DNA from: an uncultured Veillonella sp.
GTDB taxonomy: Bacteria > Bacillota > Negativicutes > Veillonellales > Veillonellaceae
Length of the DNA stretch: 10,212 nucleotides
Direction of reading: 5' to 3'
NCBI GenBank assembly: GCA_934202095.1
Contig: CAKPXN010000038.1
Location: 1-10,212 of the forward strand
Shown here: in pieces, positions 1 to 7,515 of the stretch
Layout of the letters: each line of letters starts with the position of its first letter
Position numbering within the stretch: the stretch's first letter is position 1
Notes under the pieces: generated by a model
The model's input: only the letters and a program-made list of their open reading frames with translations
What the model was told of the DNA's origin: nothing
Databases searched by the model: none
Position numbers and translations under genes: made by a program

Positions 1-276
1 ATAAAAAAATCGCCCGCCCCCGAAGGGACGGACGTAATATCCGTGGTACCACCCTACTGACCTTCTGTGAAAGCTAGAACATTCCGAGCATACGAAATAA
101 CTAGGCTTCATGTTGTGAAAGCCACTTAGACATATAACGGTGTTCACCGGCAGGGTTCCTGCTTGCTCCAAAGTGATCCGCACATCTCTAGATTTCCAAA
201 CCTTTCAGCCCATGAGTTTGGTCTCTACTAAATCCGTCTGAGACATGCCGTCTTTTTCAACGCAATATTCATATAA
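1..276 (-). promoter_or_regulatory. T-box riboswitch leader, isoleucine-type specifier, for a gene beyond the left edge
   Basis: Read on the minus strand, the leader ends with the T-box sequence AGGGTGGTACCACGG (complement of 41-55), which pairs with the uncharged tRNA acceptor end, followed at once by an intrinsic terminator. Upstream, a Stem I-like region contains AGTAGA and a stretch ATC-A-CTTTGGAGC. By alignment with the well-known glyQS leader (specifier, A, nine bases ending GAGC) the specifier is ATC at 175-177, an isoleucine codon. The leader is therefore expected to respond to uncharged tRNA-Ile. The controlled gene is outside the window; ileS or an ilv gene would fit, but this is inference. 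Confidence 0.88.
3..34 (-). terminator. T-box leader intrinsic terminator
   Basis: On the minus strand CGTCCGTCCC, loop TTCG, GGGGCGGGCG forms a continuous 10-bp stem (11-34, with G-U pairs) followed by ATTTTTTT. It competes with the antiterminator formed with the T-box at 41-55. Confidence 0.9.
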
Positions 277-282
277 TAGATA

Positions 283-312
283 ATTATAGGGCTCATAAGG
301 GTAGATTGTCAA
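283..312 (-). promoter_or_regulatory. Promoter of the Ile T-box leader
   Basis: The minus strand reads TTGACA (307-312), an 18-bp spacer, then TATAAT (283-288): a consensus housekeeping promoter. Transcription should start near 276, just ahead of the T-box Stem I. Confidence 0.85.
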
Positions 313-499
313 ATATATTCTACGCTAAATGTTATATCGTGTTTAACATTATTGTATAAAATTAATACATCCAATTCAAGATGAGGAAATAGCGGGACAT
401 ACAGAGGAATGAAACTACTTCGGAACAGTATGATAAAACTGCAAAAATAGCGGAATAATTGTAGATATGTATCAATTAATCATAACACTGATATTTCTC

Positions 500-527
500 T
501 TGTTTTTACAAACATTAGTTCTATAAT
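500..527 (+). promoter_or_regulatory. Candidate promoter of the GHKL ATPase gene
   Basis: TTGTTT (500-505), a 16-bp spacer and TATAAT (522-527) on the plus strand. A start near 534 gives a leader of about 140 nt before the ATG at 674. The leader includes a 9-bp perfect hairpin (542-562) and two tandem copies of CAACTGAGA (563-580). The stretch 313-499, between this promoter and the divergent T-box promoter, shows no convincing gene. Confidence 0.45.
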
Positions 528-536
528 ATAGATATA

Positions 537-622
537 AGAAAACCCCATACAAAGTATGGGGTCAACTGAGACAACTGAGAGACGAACATTCCGCTCTTTA
601 ATGTCTCTAGGACGTTATCTGT
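537..622 (-). ncRNA. Candidate small antisense RNA opposite the ATPase gene leader
   Basis: A minus-strand promoter (629-657) would start an RNA near 622. About 80 nt later there is an intrinsic terminator: ACCCCATAC, loop TTT, GTATGGGGT (complement of 542-562) followed by TTTTCTT. In between, AGAGAC and GTCTCT arms can form a second hairpin, and the tandem CAACTGAGA repeat lies in the linker. The RNA would be about 85 nt and fully complementary to the leader of the gene at 674, so a cis-antisense role is the simplest idea; a trans-acting RNA is equally possible. No plausible coding sequence was found in it. The prediction rests only on the promoter and terminator pair. Confidence 0.6.
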
Positions 623-628
623 AAATAG

Positions 629-657
629 AGTATATCAATTACTACTATTCATGTCAA
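629..657 (-). promoter_or_regulatory. Promoter of the candidate small antisense RNA
   Basis: The minus strand reads TTGACA (652-657), exactly 17 bp, then TATACT (629-634). This is closer to consensus than the plus-strand promoter proposed for the ATPase gene. It sits directly beside the ATPase ribosome binding site and points away from that gene. Confidence 0.7.
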
Positions 658-673
658 CAAAAGGAGAGAGAGC

Positions 674-1951
674 ATGAACACGACTAATAAGGCAAGAGAA
701 AGTATTTTTACAGTAACATTACCACACACTCTAACATTTAAATATAAAGGAGTTATTGACTTCGATAATATTTTAAAATTATTTAAATGGGATTGTAAAA
801 ATAACTCAGTAATAGTTGATGCAAGGCAATCCAAAATGGCGGACTACCAAGCTCTAATATTATTAATTCAATACATATGGCACCTAAAAAGAAACCATAT
901 ATATGTAAATCTAAGATATACTAAAAACACTCAGTTTTATAACATGTGGAAACATATTAATGGAGATAGCTCTTTTCAAATTTTTAATAACACACAAGAC
1001 AATTTTCACTATGTCTACAACAGGCCCATATTCGCCATCAAATACAAAGATCATAATATTACGAAAATGCTAAATACAATTCGTGATTATGCTATGGACT
1101 TACCTACAGATTTAATTAGAGGTTATGAGGACGCAGTCCGATATATTATATCTGAATTGACATATAATGCATTAGAACACGGTTTCAATCCTCAAATTCC
1201 TTCTCTATTACAATTCAACTGGTACCGAGATAAAAACCAACTATCATTCATCCTTGCCGACCTTGGTATTGGTATCAAAAAACATTTAGAACAAACCTAT
1301 GTGCCTTTCACAAGCAATACAGATGCCATCGCAATGGCACTAGAGCCGGAAATCTCTGGCACATTTGGCGTTAACGTCGGACCTTACAAGCAACAAAACA
1401 ATGCAGGCATGGGCCTTTACTTATCTAGTAATCTTGGCAAAACATTAGAAGCAGATATGTACATTGTATCAGGCGATGGTGTCGCACATATCTCCCCATT
1501 AGATGTAACATACACGACGCTAAACAACGCTTGGCCAGGCACATTTATATACATGACCATTGGCTTTGATAGATTAAAAACATATGACCTACACAAACAC
1601 CTAGAGGAATTCAGAAAACATGCTACCGAAACAGTAGCAAAACGAAATAATATAGTCCGTGCTCCAGAATTGTATATTGATATGTACAATTATTGCGGAG
1701 AACGATGTGAAGTTAAACTAGAAGCCATTAATCTTAGAGAACGAAAAATTATCCCAGCTATAAAAAAAGGAGAAACCGTAATCCTCGATTTCTCTCATGC
1801 CATAACAGCTACACATAGCTTCTTAACCGCTTTATTAGCAGATCCAATCAAAATTCTAGGTCTCAAATCGTATAAACAAATTAAGATTATAGGGGCTAAC
1901 GAAACCATTCGGACAATTATAGACTTTGTGTTTGATACATATACGAATTGA
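674..1951 (+). CDS. GHKL-type ATPase with STAS-like N- and C-terminal segments (DUF4325-like)
   Basis: A 425-residue cytoplasmic protein with no signal peptide or membrane segment. The middle holds a GHKL nucleotide-binding domain: N-box ELTYNALEH with E161, N165 and H169; G1 box DLGIGI with D196; G2 box NAGMGLYLS around 243-251. No dimerisation/phosphoacceptor helix or receiver domain is seen, so it resembles RsbW/SpoIIAB-type regulators more than a sensor kinase. The C-terminus (about 350-425) has VILDFSHAITATHSFLTALL, the pattern of DUF4325 STAS-like domains. Residues 20-80 (VIVDARQSKMADYQALILL) also look STAS-like, though less clearly. Kinase and target-like domains in one chain suggest an internal partner switch, which is inference. 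ATG 674 follows AAGGAG at normal spacing. The gene is visibly AT-richer than the leu genes, hinting at accessory origin. Targets are unknown. Confidence 0.85.
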   Translation: MNTTNKARESIFTVTLPHTLTFKYKGVIDFDNILKLFKWDCKNNSVIVDARQSKMADYQALILLIQYIWHLKRNHIYVNLRYTKNTQFYNMWKHINGDSSFQIFNNTQDNFHYVYNRPIFAIKYKDHNITKMLNTIRDYAMDLPTDLIRGYEDAVRYIISELTYNALEHGFNPQIPSLLQFNWYRDKNQLSFILADLGIGIKKHLEQTYVPFTSNTDAIAMALEPEISGTFGVNVGPYKQQNNAGMGLYLSSNLGKTLEADMYIVSGDGVAHISPLDVTYTTLNNAWPGTFIYMTIGFDRLKTYDLHKHLEEFRKHATETVAKRNNIVRAPELYIDMYNYCGERCEVKLEAINLRERKIIPAIKKGETVILDFSHAITATHSFLTALLADPIKILGLKSYKQIKIIGANETIRTIIDFVFDTYTN

Positions 1952-1953
1952 AA

Positions 1954-1974
1954 GGGGTGACCAATGGTCACCCC
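1954..1974. terminator. Shared hairpin terminator between convergent genes
   Basis: GGGGTGACC, loop AAT, GGTCACCCC is a perfect 9-bp stem starting 2 nt after the ATPase stop codon. It is followed by CTATTTCATT on the plus strand and TTTCAATT on the minus strand. The T tracts are weak, so termination may be partial. It would serve both the ATPase gene and the ECF S-component gene ending at 2005. Confidence 0.65.
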
Positions 1975-2004
1975 CTATTTCATTCCATATTAGGTTACTA
2001 TCAT

Positions 2005-2535
2005 TTATTCAATGATGGATTTAGGTATGGCCTTGTAGATATACAAGGAAATATATCCATCAACCATACTATGCACAATAGTGCCACCTCCAACGAGAAC
2101 GAATACAACGTACATCAAGTCGATATTCGGTAATGTAGTAGTTGTATAGAATAGTAAGCATGCAACAACTTCACCAATAGCATGAATGATAGCGCACACA
2201 AAGTTAAAAGTCACAAAAGAAAAAGCATTTGATAATACTTCCATGTGATTTTTAAGATACCAAGCACCAAGCAACGCAAAAAAGATATGTGATGCTGCAC
2301 GCATAACAATAACAAGAGGGAATCCTGCTACAAAGAATCCTAACGTGGATCCAATAACTACACAAGCTGCCGATTTACGTGATAAAAACATAGCCAAAAA
2401 GATTGGCACATGACTGGCCAGTGTGTAAGAGGCTGGTGGTATGACGACTTTCAATGGCATTACGATAGGGATCATAATTGCTAAAGCCATTAATAACGCA
2501 GTAATAGTGAGATTTCTGTAAATAGTTGATTTCAT
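2005..2535 (-). CDS. ECF-type transporter S component-like membrane protein, substrate unknown
   Basis: A 176-residue, strongly hydrophobic protein with about five to six membrane segments. The early stretch PLKVVIPPASYTLASHVPIF followed by GSTLGFFVAGFPLVIVMRA resembles substrate-binding S components of energy-coupling factor vitamin and metabolite transporters. These capture a substrate in the inner membrane and dock onto a shared EcfT-EcfA module encoded elsewhere. No ECF ATPase or T component is nearby. ATG 2535 is chosen because GAGGTG lies 6 nt upstream; a GTG nine bases earlier overlaps that site. The gene lies 163 bp after leuB on the same strand with no clear terminator between, so read-through from the leu operon is possible. 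I cannot assign the substrate. Confidence 0.7.
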   Translation of the reverse strand: MKSTIYRNLTITALLMALAIMIPIVMPLKVVIPPASYTLASHVPIFLAMFLSRKSAACVVIGSTLGFFVAGFPLVIVMRAASHIFFALLGAWYLKNHMEVLSNAFSFVTFNFVCAIIHAIGEVVACLLFYTTTTLPNIDLMYVVFVLVGGGTIVHSMVDGYISLYIYKAIPKSIIE

Positions 2536-2698
2536 GGTAAACACCTCATTTTAAAACTATACTAAATACAAACTAAAAATACCTCACCAAATGCGATGCA
2601 ATGTCGTAAGCGTTCTTTTACCGCACATGATATAGGATCATGCATCTGACTATATGACAGAAATCAGAGAACTAGTCAAGATGCACGAGCTTACATGA
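2536..2698 (-). other. leuB to ECF S-component intergenic region with a long inverted repeat
   Basis: Arms TGCATCTGACTA (2641-2652) and TAGTCAAGATGCA (2673-2685) pair over 12 bp with one bulged base. There is no T tract, so it is not an ordinary terminator. A weak TTGACT/TATAGT pair (19-bp spacer) overlaps the arms on the minus strand. The remaining leader (2560-2640) has short complementary pieces but matches no riboswitch I recognise. Confidence 0.4.
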
Positions 2699-3769
2699 CT
2701 ACAAACGTTCAATAACAGCTTGTGCCATTTCTGTCGTACCCACACGTTTTAAACCATCGCGATAGATATCGCCTGTGCGATAACCATCAACGAGCACTTG
2801 TTCAACAGCTTTTTCAATAGCGTCAGCCACTTGAGGTAAATCAAGGGAATGACGGCACATCATAGCTGCAGACAAGATTGTACCCAATGGGTTCGCCAAG
2901 TTTTGGCCCATAATATCTGGTGCAGAACCGTGGATTGGCTCATATAATGCTGTGCCTGTACCCATGGATGCAGATGGTAAAAGCCCGATAGAACCAGAGA
3001 TAACAGCGCCTTCGTCGGACAAGATATCACCGAACAAGTTTGTTGTAACGATAACATCGAATTGTGCAGGATTTACAACGAGTTGCATCGCTGTATTATC
3101 TACATAGAAGTAATCTGTTGCAATATCTGGATTAGCTGCCGCTTTCTCTTGAGCGATTTTACGCCACAAACGAGAAGACGCCAATACGTTTGCTTTATCT
3201 ACGGATACAACCTTTTTGTTACGTTTACGAGCTGTTTCCATAGCGATGTCCATGATGCGCTCTACTTCATAACGGCTATATGTTTCTTTATCCCATGCGA
3301 ACTCGTTAGCACCTTCGCCTTGTGCCTCTTCGCGTTCACCGAAGTAAATACCGCCAGTCAACTCACGAACGATAACAAAATCTACATCTTGTACAAGTTC
3401 CTTTTTAAGAGGAGAATACTCTTGCAAAGAAGGATAGATTTTTACAGGACGTAAGTTACAGAACAAACCAAGCTCCTTGCGAAGACCTAGGATTGCTTTT
3501 TCAGGACGGATAGAAGGATCTACATTATCCCATTTAGGACCACCTACAGCACCGAGTAATACAGCATCAGCCTTTTTACAAGCCTCGATAGTATCCTCAG
3601 TCAAAGGCACGCCGTACGCATCAATAGACGCGCCGCCCGCCTTTTTATCAATCCAATTAACCTTTACACCGGCTTTCTCAAAAGCCACATCACACACAGC
3701 CTTTGCTGCTGCAATAATCTCAGTACCAATACCATCACCAGGAATCAATACGATATTTTTTTCGCTCAT
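2699..3769 (-). CDS. leuB: 3-isopropylmalate dehydrogenase
   Basis: This enzyme oxidises and decarboxylates 3-isopropylmalate with NAD+, giving 2-ketoisocaproate in the cytoplasm, the third step of leucine synthesis. The 356 residues match normal LeuB length. Visible signatures are GDGIG (11-15), the substrate arginines R97, R107 and R135 (VIVRELTGG), K192 (VDKANVL), D224 (YVDNTAMQL), metal ligands D248 and D252 in FGDILSDEG, and the NAD-site motif EPIHGSAPDI (277-286). ATG 3769 follows AGAGGA. It is the last leu gene and is separated from leuD by 272 bp containing two palindromic repeats, one of which (3786-3881) ends 16 bp before the start codon. That could decouple its translation or mRNA stability from the upstream genes. 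Confidence 0.97.
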   Translation of the reverse strand: MSEKNIVLIPGDGIGTEIIAAAKAVCDVAFEKAGVKVNWIDKKAGGASIDAYGVPLTEDTIEACKKADAVLLGAVGGPKWDNVDPSIRPEKAILGLRKELGLFCNLRPVKIYPSLQEYSPLKKELVQDVDFVIVRELTGGIYFGEREEAQGEGANEFAWDKETYSRYEVERIMDIAMETARKRNKKVVSVDKANVLASSRLWRKIAQEKAAANPDIATDYFYVDNTAMQLVVNPAQFDVIVTTNLFGDILSDEGAVISGSIGLLPSASMGTGTALYEPIHGSAPDIMGQNLANPLGTILSAAMMCRHSLDLPQVADAIEKAVEQVLVDGYRTGDIYRDGLKRVGTTEMAQAVIERL

Positions 3770-3785
3770 CTATATATTCCTCTCC

Positions 3786-3881
3786 GACGATGAAGCCCCG
3801 TTGCAAGCCTCCATTGCCTTAACGGGCCGAGGCCATAGGCCTCGCCCTAGCAAAAGTCGTTTGCGACGGGGCTTCATCGTC
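3786..3881 (-). repeat. Palindromic repeat family, copy A, directly upstream of leuB
   Basis: Outer arms 3786-3806 and 3861-3881 are complementary over 21 bp with a single mismatch (GACGATGAAGCCCCGT at each end). The inside, read on the minus strand, is a diverged copy of the core found at 3961-4010 and 7563-7612: CGACTTTT, TAGGGC, GAGGCC-TAT-GGCCTC, GCCCGTTAAGG. The inner stem is GGGC/GCCC here and GGTC/GACC in the other copies, so pairing is kept while sequence changes. In leu mRNA it would fold immediately 5' of the leuB ribosome binding site. Confidence 0.85.
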
Positions 3882-3900
3882 TACATGTATCCATATGTAC

Positions 3901-3926
3901 ATCATTGCGAAAAAAATCGCAATGAT
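3901..3926. repeat. Perfect 10-bp inverted repeat with an oligo-A/oligo-T loop
   Basis: ATCATTGCGA (3901-3910), six A residues, TCGCAATGAT (3917-3926). It lies between repeat copies A and B in the leuD-leuB gap. Six U residues would form the loop in leu mRNA. The T run is in the loop, not after the stem, so it is not a normal terminator. Confidence 0.75.
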
Positions 3927-3927
3927 A

Positions 3928-4041
3928 AGCTACGTAGAGCCGAGGTGCATGCTCTGACGCGACTTTAGTAGGTCAAGGCCCTCGGCCGATGACCGTTAAG
4001 CTAGCTGGAGCGTCAGAGCATCACCGAGGCTCGGCTATGTA
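3928..4041 (+). repeat. Palindromic repeat family, copy B, abutting the leuD stop codon
   Basis: The core CGACTTTAGTAGGTCAAGG (from 3960) continues through GGCCCTCGGCC to GACCGTTAAGCTAGCTGGAG, nearly identical to the copy at 7516-7663. The flanks ATGCTCTGACGC (3949-3960) and GCGTCAGAGCAT (4010-4021) are exact complements, and further imperfect pairing (GAGGTG with CACCGAGG, then TACGTA with TATGTA) reaches the leuD stop. The arms are largely unlike those of the other copies. The core orientation is opposite to copy A. Confidence 0.85.
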
Positions 4042-4533
4042 CTACTTGCGATGTTTCGCAAAGTTTACAAGACCTCCTGCTGCCGCAATATCTTGAATGA
4101 ATTGTGGCAATTCAGTGCCTTGGTATTGTTCGTTTTTAGTCAAGTTGTACACGATGCCTTTAGACAAGTCTACGCCAATAGCGTCACTGGCATCGATACG
4201 GTCTACCTGTTCGCCGATTTCAATTACAGGCAAACCAATATTAATCGCATTACGGAAGAAGATACGTGCAAAGGAGTGTGCTACGATAACAGGCACGCCT
4301 TTTGCTTTGATAACGCCTGGTGCGTGTTCACGAGAGGAACCGCAACCAAAGTTTTTGCCAGCTACCATAATTTCGCCAGCTTTCACATTAGGAGCGAATG
4401 TTGTATCAATATCTTCCATCGCATGTTCAGCCAATTCGTTCCAATCAGCAATTGCCAAGTAACGAGCTGGAATGATTACGTCTGTATCTACATCGTCGCC
4501 GTAGCGCCAGATTTTTTTGCTTTCAAAATCCAT
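4042..4533 (-). CDS. leuD: 3-isopropylmalate dehydratase, small subunit
   Basis: This is the small subunit of isopropylmalate isomerase, which with LeuC interconverts 2- and 3-isopropylmalate. The 163 residues are typical of the bacterial/archaeal two-subunit form. Family motifs are GDDVDTDVIIPARYL near the N-terminus and NFGCGSSREHAP in the middle, the swivel-domain signature contacting substrate and cluster. I start at ATG 4533 rather than an upstream ATG inside leuC because AGGAGG lies 6 nt before it. That site is formed by the last leuC codons (GAG GAG), the leuC stop is only 1 nt upstream, and the subunits are therefore probably translationally coupled in equal amounts. Repeat copy B begins right after the stop codon. 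Confidence 0.96.
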   Translation of the reverse strand: MDFESKKIWRYGDDVDTDVIIPARYLAIADWNELAEHAMEDIDTTFAPNVKAGEIMVAGKNFGCGSSREHAPGVIKAKGVPVIVAHSFARIFFRNAINIGLPVIEIGEQVDRIDASDAIGVDLSKGIVYNLTKNEQYQGTELPQFIQDIAAAGGLVNFAKHRK

Positions 4534-4534
4534 A

Positions 4535-5794
4535 TTAAACCTCCTCAGGGCCTGCAATGCGGCCTAATACAGCACTTGCTGCTGCCACGTAAGGGCTTGC
4601 CAAATATACTTCAGAATCAACGTGACCCATACGACCACGGAAGTTACGGTTTGTAGTGGAAACGGTTCTTTCACCAGCTGCCATGATCCCCATGTAACCG
4701 CCTAGGCAAGGACCACATGTTGGCGTGGACACCGCGCAGTCAGCTTGGATGAAGATGTCTAGCAAACCATCTTTCATCGCTTGGTCGTATACATCTTGAG
4801 AGCCAGGAATTACGATACAACGAACGAATGGAGCCACCTTGCGACCTTTAAAGATTTCCGCAGCTGCCACTAAGTCCTCATAACGGCCATTTGTACAAGA
4901 GCCGATAATAACTTGGTCAATCTTAATGTCCTTGTCGATTTCGTTGATGTAATGCGTATTGGATGGCAAATGAGGGAACGCCACAACTGGTTGCAATTTA
5001 GCCAAGTCAATTGTCACTGTTTGCGCATACACCGCATCAGGATCAGCATTAATAGGTTCTACAGGACGATTCACACGACCTTTAATATATTCTTCAGTAA
5101 TTTCATCATATGGGAATACGCCACATTTACCGCCCGCTTCGATAGCCATGTTGCAGATTGTGAGGCGATCAGCCATAGTCATATGTTTCACGCCTTTGCC
5201 AGCGAATTCAAGGGCCATGTAACGAGCACCGTCTACACCGATTTTGCCGATTAGGTCAAGGATTACGTCCTTACCAGTTACCCATTTGTTAGGTTTACCG
5301 ATAAGCTCAACCTTAATGGTTTCAGGCACTTTGAACCAAGTCTTACCTTCTGCCATCGCAACGCCTGCATCCGTAGAGCCAACGCCTGTGGAGAATGCAT
5401 TTACCGCACCATATGTACAAGTGTGGGAGTCCGCACCGATCATCATTTCGCCAGGACCGATAAGACCTTTTTCTGGCAAGATAACGTGCTCAATACCCAT
5501 GCGGCCTACTTCAAAGTAGTTTGTAATGCCATGTTCGCGTACGAAATCGCGCATGACTTTCGCTTGTGTAGCGGATTGAATATCTTTATTTGGTGTGAAA
5601 TGGTCAGGCACCAAGTAGATTTTATGACGGTCGAATACAGGTTTCTCAATCTTTTTAAATTCGCGAAGTGCTGGTGGGAATGTGATGTCGTTCATCAACA
5701 CAGCGTCCAAATTACACTCGATGATTTGGCCTGGTTTTACCACATCAAGACCTGCGTGGCGAGCCATGTTCTTTTCAGTAATGGTCATACCCAT
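4535..5794 (-). CDS. leuC: 3-isopropylmalate dehydratase, large subunit
   Basis: This is the aconitase-family large subunit carrying the [4Fe-4S] cluster of isopropylmalate isomerase. The 419 residues fit the shorter LeuC class (about 420) rather than the about 465-residue enterobacterial type. Cluster cysteines are C300 in GSCTNGR and C360 and C363 in [22 protein letters not shown] (120-130) and the C-terminal NRNFRGRMG are further family signatures. ATG 5794 is 4 nt after the leuA stop. Its ribosome binding site AGGAGG comes from the last leuA codons and is 12 nt from the ATG, slightly long; another ATG two codons on would be worse placed. The product acts with LeuD, the next gene. Cluster chemistry fits an anaerobe but does not prove one. 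Confidence 0.97.
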   Translation of the reverse strand: MGMTITEKNMARHAGLDVVKPGQIIECNLDAVLMNDITFPPALREFKKIEKPVFDRHKIYLVPDHFTPNKDIQSATQAKVMRDFVREHGITNYFEVGRMGIEHVILPEKGLIGPGEMMIGADSHTCTYGAVNAFSTGVGSTDAGVAMAEGKTWFKVPETIKVELIGKPNKWVTGKDVILDLIGKIGVDGARYMALEFAGKGVKHMTMADRLTICNMAIEAGGKCGVFPYDEITEEYIKGRVNRPVEPINADPDAVYAQTVTIDLAKLQPVVAFPHLPSNTHYINEIDKDIKIDQVIIGSCTNGRYEDLVAAAEIFKGRKVAPFVRCIVIPGSQDVYDQAMKDGLLDIFIQADCAVSTPTCGPCLGGYMGIMAAGERTVSTTNRNFRGRMGHVDSEVYLASPYVAAASAVLGRIAGPEEV

Positions 5795-5798
5795 AATA

Positions 5799-7340
5799 TT
5801 ATTCTTCCTCCTGTTGTTCTAGCTCCATAGCTAGGAAAATAGAATTAACTGCATTAATATATGCGTTCACACTTGATTTAACGATATCGGTGCTGATACC
5901 ACGACCGTGGAAAATGCGACCGTTATATTCAACCTTAAGGGTTGCTTCCCCAAGGGCATCTTTACCAGCTGTGATGGCGCGAATTTGGTAATCTTTCAAA
6001 CTGATTGGCATACCAACCACACGTTCAACCGCTTTAAGGGATGCATCAACTGGGCCATCACCAACGGCAGCATCGGCTCTTTCACCATCTGGTGTATTAA
6101 GGCGAACGTCAGCATAGGCATAGCCCTTTTCGCCCAATTGATAATGCTGAGAAACGAGTTCGAATGCTTTTTTGTGATCCATGTGTTCCACAACAAGGGC
6201 GATGATATCATCGTCGTATACATGTTTTTTCTTATCTGCCAAATCTTTAAATTTAGCAAATAGGTCGTTGATTTTTTCTTCTGTGAAAGTTTGATGGAAG
6301 CCCAAGTTTTTCAAATGGTCTTCGAAAGCATGACGACCGGAGTGTTTACCAAGAACGATATTCGTCTTTTCAGCGCCTACGGATTCAGGCGTCATGATTT
6401 CATATGTTTCAGGGTTATTAAGCATGCCATGTTGGTGGATACCAGATTCATGAGCGAAGGCGTTGGAACCAACGATTGCTTTATTTGGAGGTACTGCCAC
6501 GCCTGTTAAGCGGCTTACTAATTTAGATAATTTTGTGAATTGTTTTGTATCGATATTCACTTGTAAATCGTGGAAATAGTCATGACGTGTTTTAAGAGAC
6601 ATCACAACCTCTTCAATGCCCACGTTACCAGCACGTTCACCAAGACCATTTACCGTACATTCTACTTGACGAGCACCGGCTTCGATGGCTGCCAAGGAGT
6701 TAGCATTCGCAAGACCAAGATCATCATGGCAGTGAACGGAAATGATGGCATTTTCAATACCAGGTGTATGTTCTTTAATGTAACGAATCTTAGAAGCAAA
6801 CTCTTGAGGCATCATGTAACCCACTGTATCTGGTACATTAATGATTGTTGCACCACCAGCAATAGCTGTGCCATATACTTGGCAAGCAAAATCTAAGTCT
6901 GCACGAGATGCATCTTCGCCAGAGAATTCGATTTCATCAACCTTACCTTTAGCCAATTCTAGAATAGCTTTAACCTTATCTAGTACTTGTTCACGAGTCA
7001 TCTTTAATTTATATTGCATATGGATCTCGGAGATAGCGATGAACACATGTAAACGACTGCGCTCCGCATCCTTCAATGCATCTATAGCCTTGATAACGTC
7101 CTTCTCATTAGCCCGTGCCAATGCACAAATTGTTGTCCCCTTCACCTCACGTGCGATAGTTTGCACCGCTTCAAAATCCCCAGGAGACGCGGCAGGAAAA
7201 CCAGCCTCAATAACATCGATACCAAGGCGTACAAGACCTTTCGCAATCTCTACCTTTTCTGGTGTGCGAAGTGCAACGCCCGGTGTTTGTTCCCCATCAC
7301 GAAGGGTTGTATCAAAGAAATATACGCGATTTTGATCCAT
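5799..7340 (-). CDS. leuA: 2-isopropylmalate synthase
   Basis: The first committed step of leucine synthesis: acetyl-CoA plus 2-ketoisovalerate gives 2-isopropylmalate. The 513-residue product starts with the DRE-TIM catalytic barrel: [14 protein letters not shown] (R14, D15) and metal ligands H203 and H205 in SVHCHDDLG, with GEDASR at 141-146. The C-terminal 120 residues ([15 protein letters not shown] onward) form the LeuA dimer/regulatory domain, expected to give leucine feedback inhibition. ATG 7340 is chosen because AAGGTGG lies 5 nt upstream; an in-frame TTG at 7373 lacks a ribosome binding site. The stop is 4 nt before leuC. Expression should be controlled by the Leu T-box leader, although about 320 bp with two repeat copies separates its terminator from this start. 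Confidence 0.96.
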   Translation of the reverse strand: MDQNRVYFFDTTLRDGEQTPGVALRTPEKVEIAKGLVRLGIDVIEAGFPAASPGDFEAVQTIAREVKGTTICALARANEKDVIKAIDALKDAERSRLHVFIAISEIHMQYKLKMTREQVLDKVKAILELAKGKVDEIEFSGEDASRADLDFACQVYGTAIAGGATIINVPDTVGYMMPQEFASKIRYIKEHTPGIENAIISVHCHDDLGLANANSLAAIEAGARQVECTVNGLGERAGNVGIEEVVMSLKTRHDYFHDLQVNIDTKQFTKLSKLVSRLTGVAVPPNKAIVGSNAFAHESGIHQHGMLNNPETYEIMTPESVGAEKTNIVLGKHSGRHAFEDHLKNLGFHQTFTEEKINDLFAKFKDLADKKKHVYDDDIIALVVEHMDHKKAFELVSQHYQLGEKGYAYADVRLNTPDGERADAAVGDGPVDASLKAVERVVGMPISLKDYQIRAITAGKDALGEATLKVEYNGRIFHGRGISTDIVKSSVNAYINAVNSIFLAMELEQQEEE

Positions 7341-7394
7341 AATTTCCACCTTTTTCCTATCATTAATTAACAATTCATTGTAGCGATTTATTGT

Positions 7395-7479
7395 AAAAGC
7401 TTAGTAAACAAGACGTAGAATTAAAGTGCGTGCTCGCAAGCGACTTTAGTAGGTCAAGGCCCTAGGCCGAAGACCGTTA
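7395..7479 (+). repeat. Truncated copy of the palindromic repeat in the leuA leader
   Basis: Positions 7413-7479 match 7535-7601 at 66 of 67 bases, and similarity continues upstream (AAAGCTTAGTAAACAAG against AAAGTTTAATCAAACAAA). The copy stops at GACCGTTA in the middle of the palindrome, so the right arm is missing. It is a partial tandem duplication with a 122-bp period, lying between the full copy and leuA. Confidence 0.85.
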
Positions 7480-7515
7480 TCGTCCTGAATACATACTTTC
7501 CTATCTAACATTTAT

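Noticed and set aside
393..458. Plus-strand open stretch of 21 codons ending in TAA that reads like a protein tail
   Set aside because: It is preceded directly by a stop codon, has no start and is very short. It could be a gene remnant but cannot be supported.
521..589. 22-codon hydrophobic minus-strand ORF inside the candidate antisense RNA
   Set aside because: It has no good ribosome binding site, and the transcript's own terminator lies within the ORF, so it is probably accidental.
1948..2133. Plus-strand ORF overlapping the ECF S-component gene
   Set aside because: It starts inside the hairpin terminator and lies antisense to a well-formed membrane-protein gene; it is a shadow frame.
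3477..3968. Plus-strand ORF of 163 codons over leuB and repeat copy A
   Set aside because: It is antisense to leuB with no ribosome binding site, and its C-terminal part merely translates the palindromic repeat.
4051..4656. Plus-strand ORF of 201 codons opposite leuD
   Set aside because: It is long but antisense to strongly conserved leuD/leuC codons, has no ribosome binding site and no recognisable protein features.
6841..7335. Plus-strand ORF of 164 codons opposite leuA
   Set aside because: It is antisense to the catalytic barrel of leuA, and its composition reflects the complementary leuA codons.
7341..7373. Upstream TTG start for leuA
   Set aside because: It lacks a ribosome binding site; AAGGTGG just before ATG 7340 and alignment to the LeuA N-terminus favour the shorter form.
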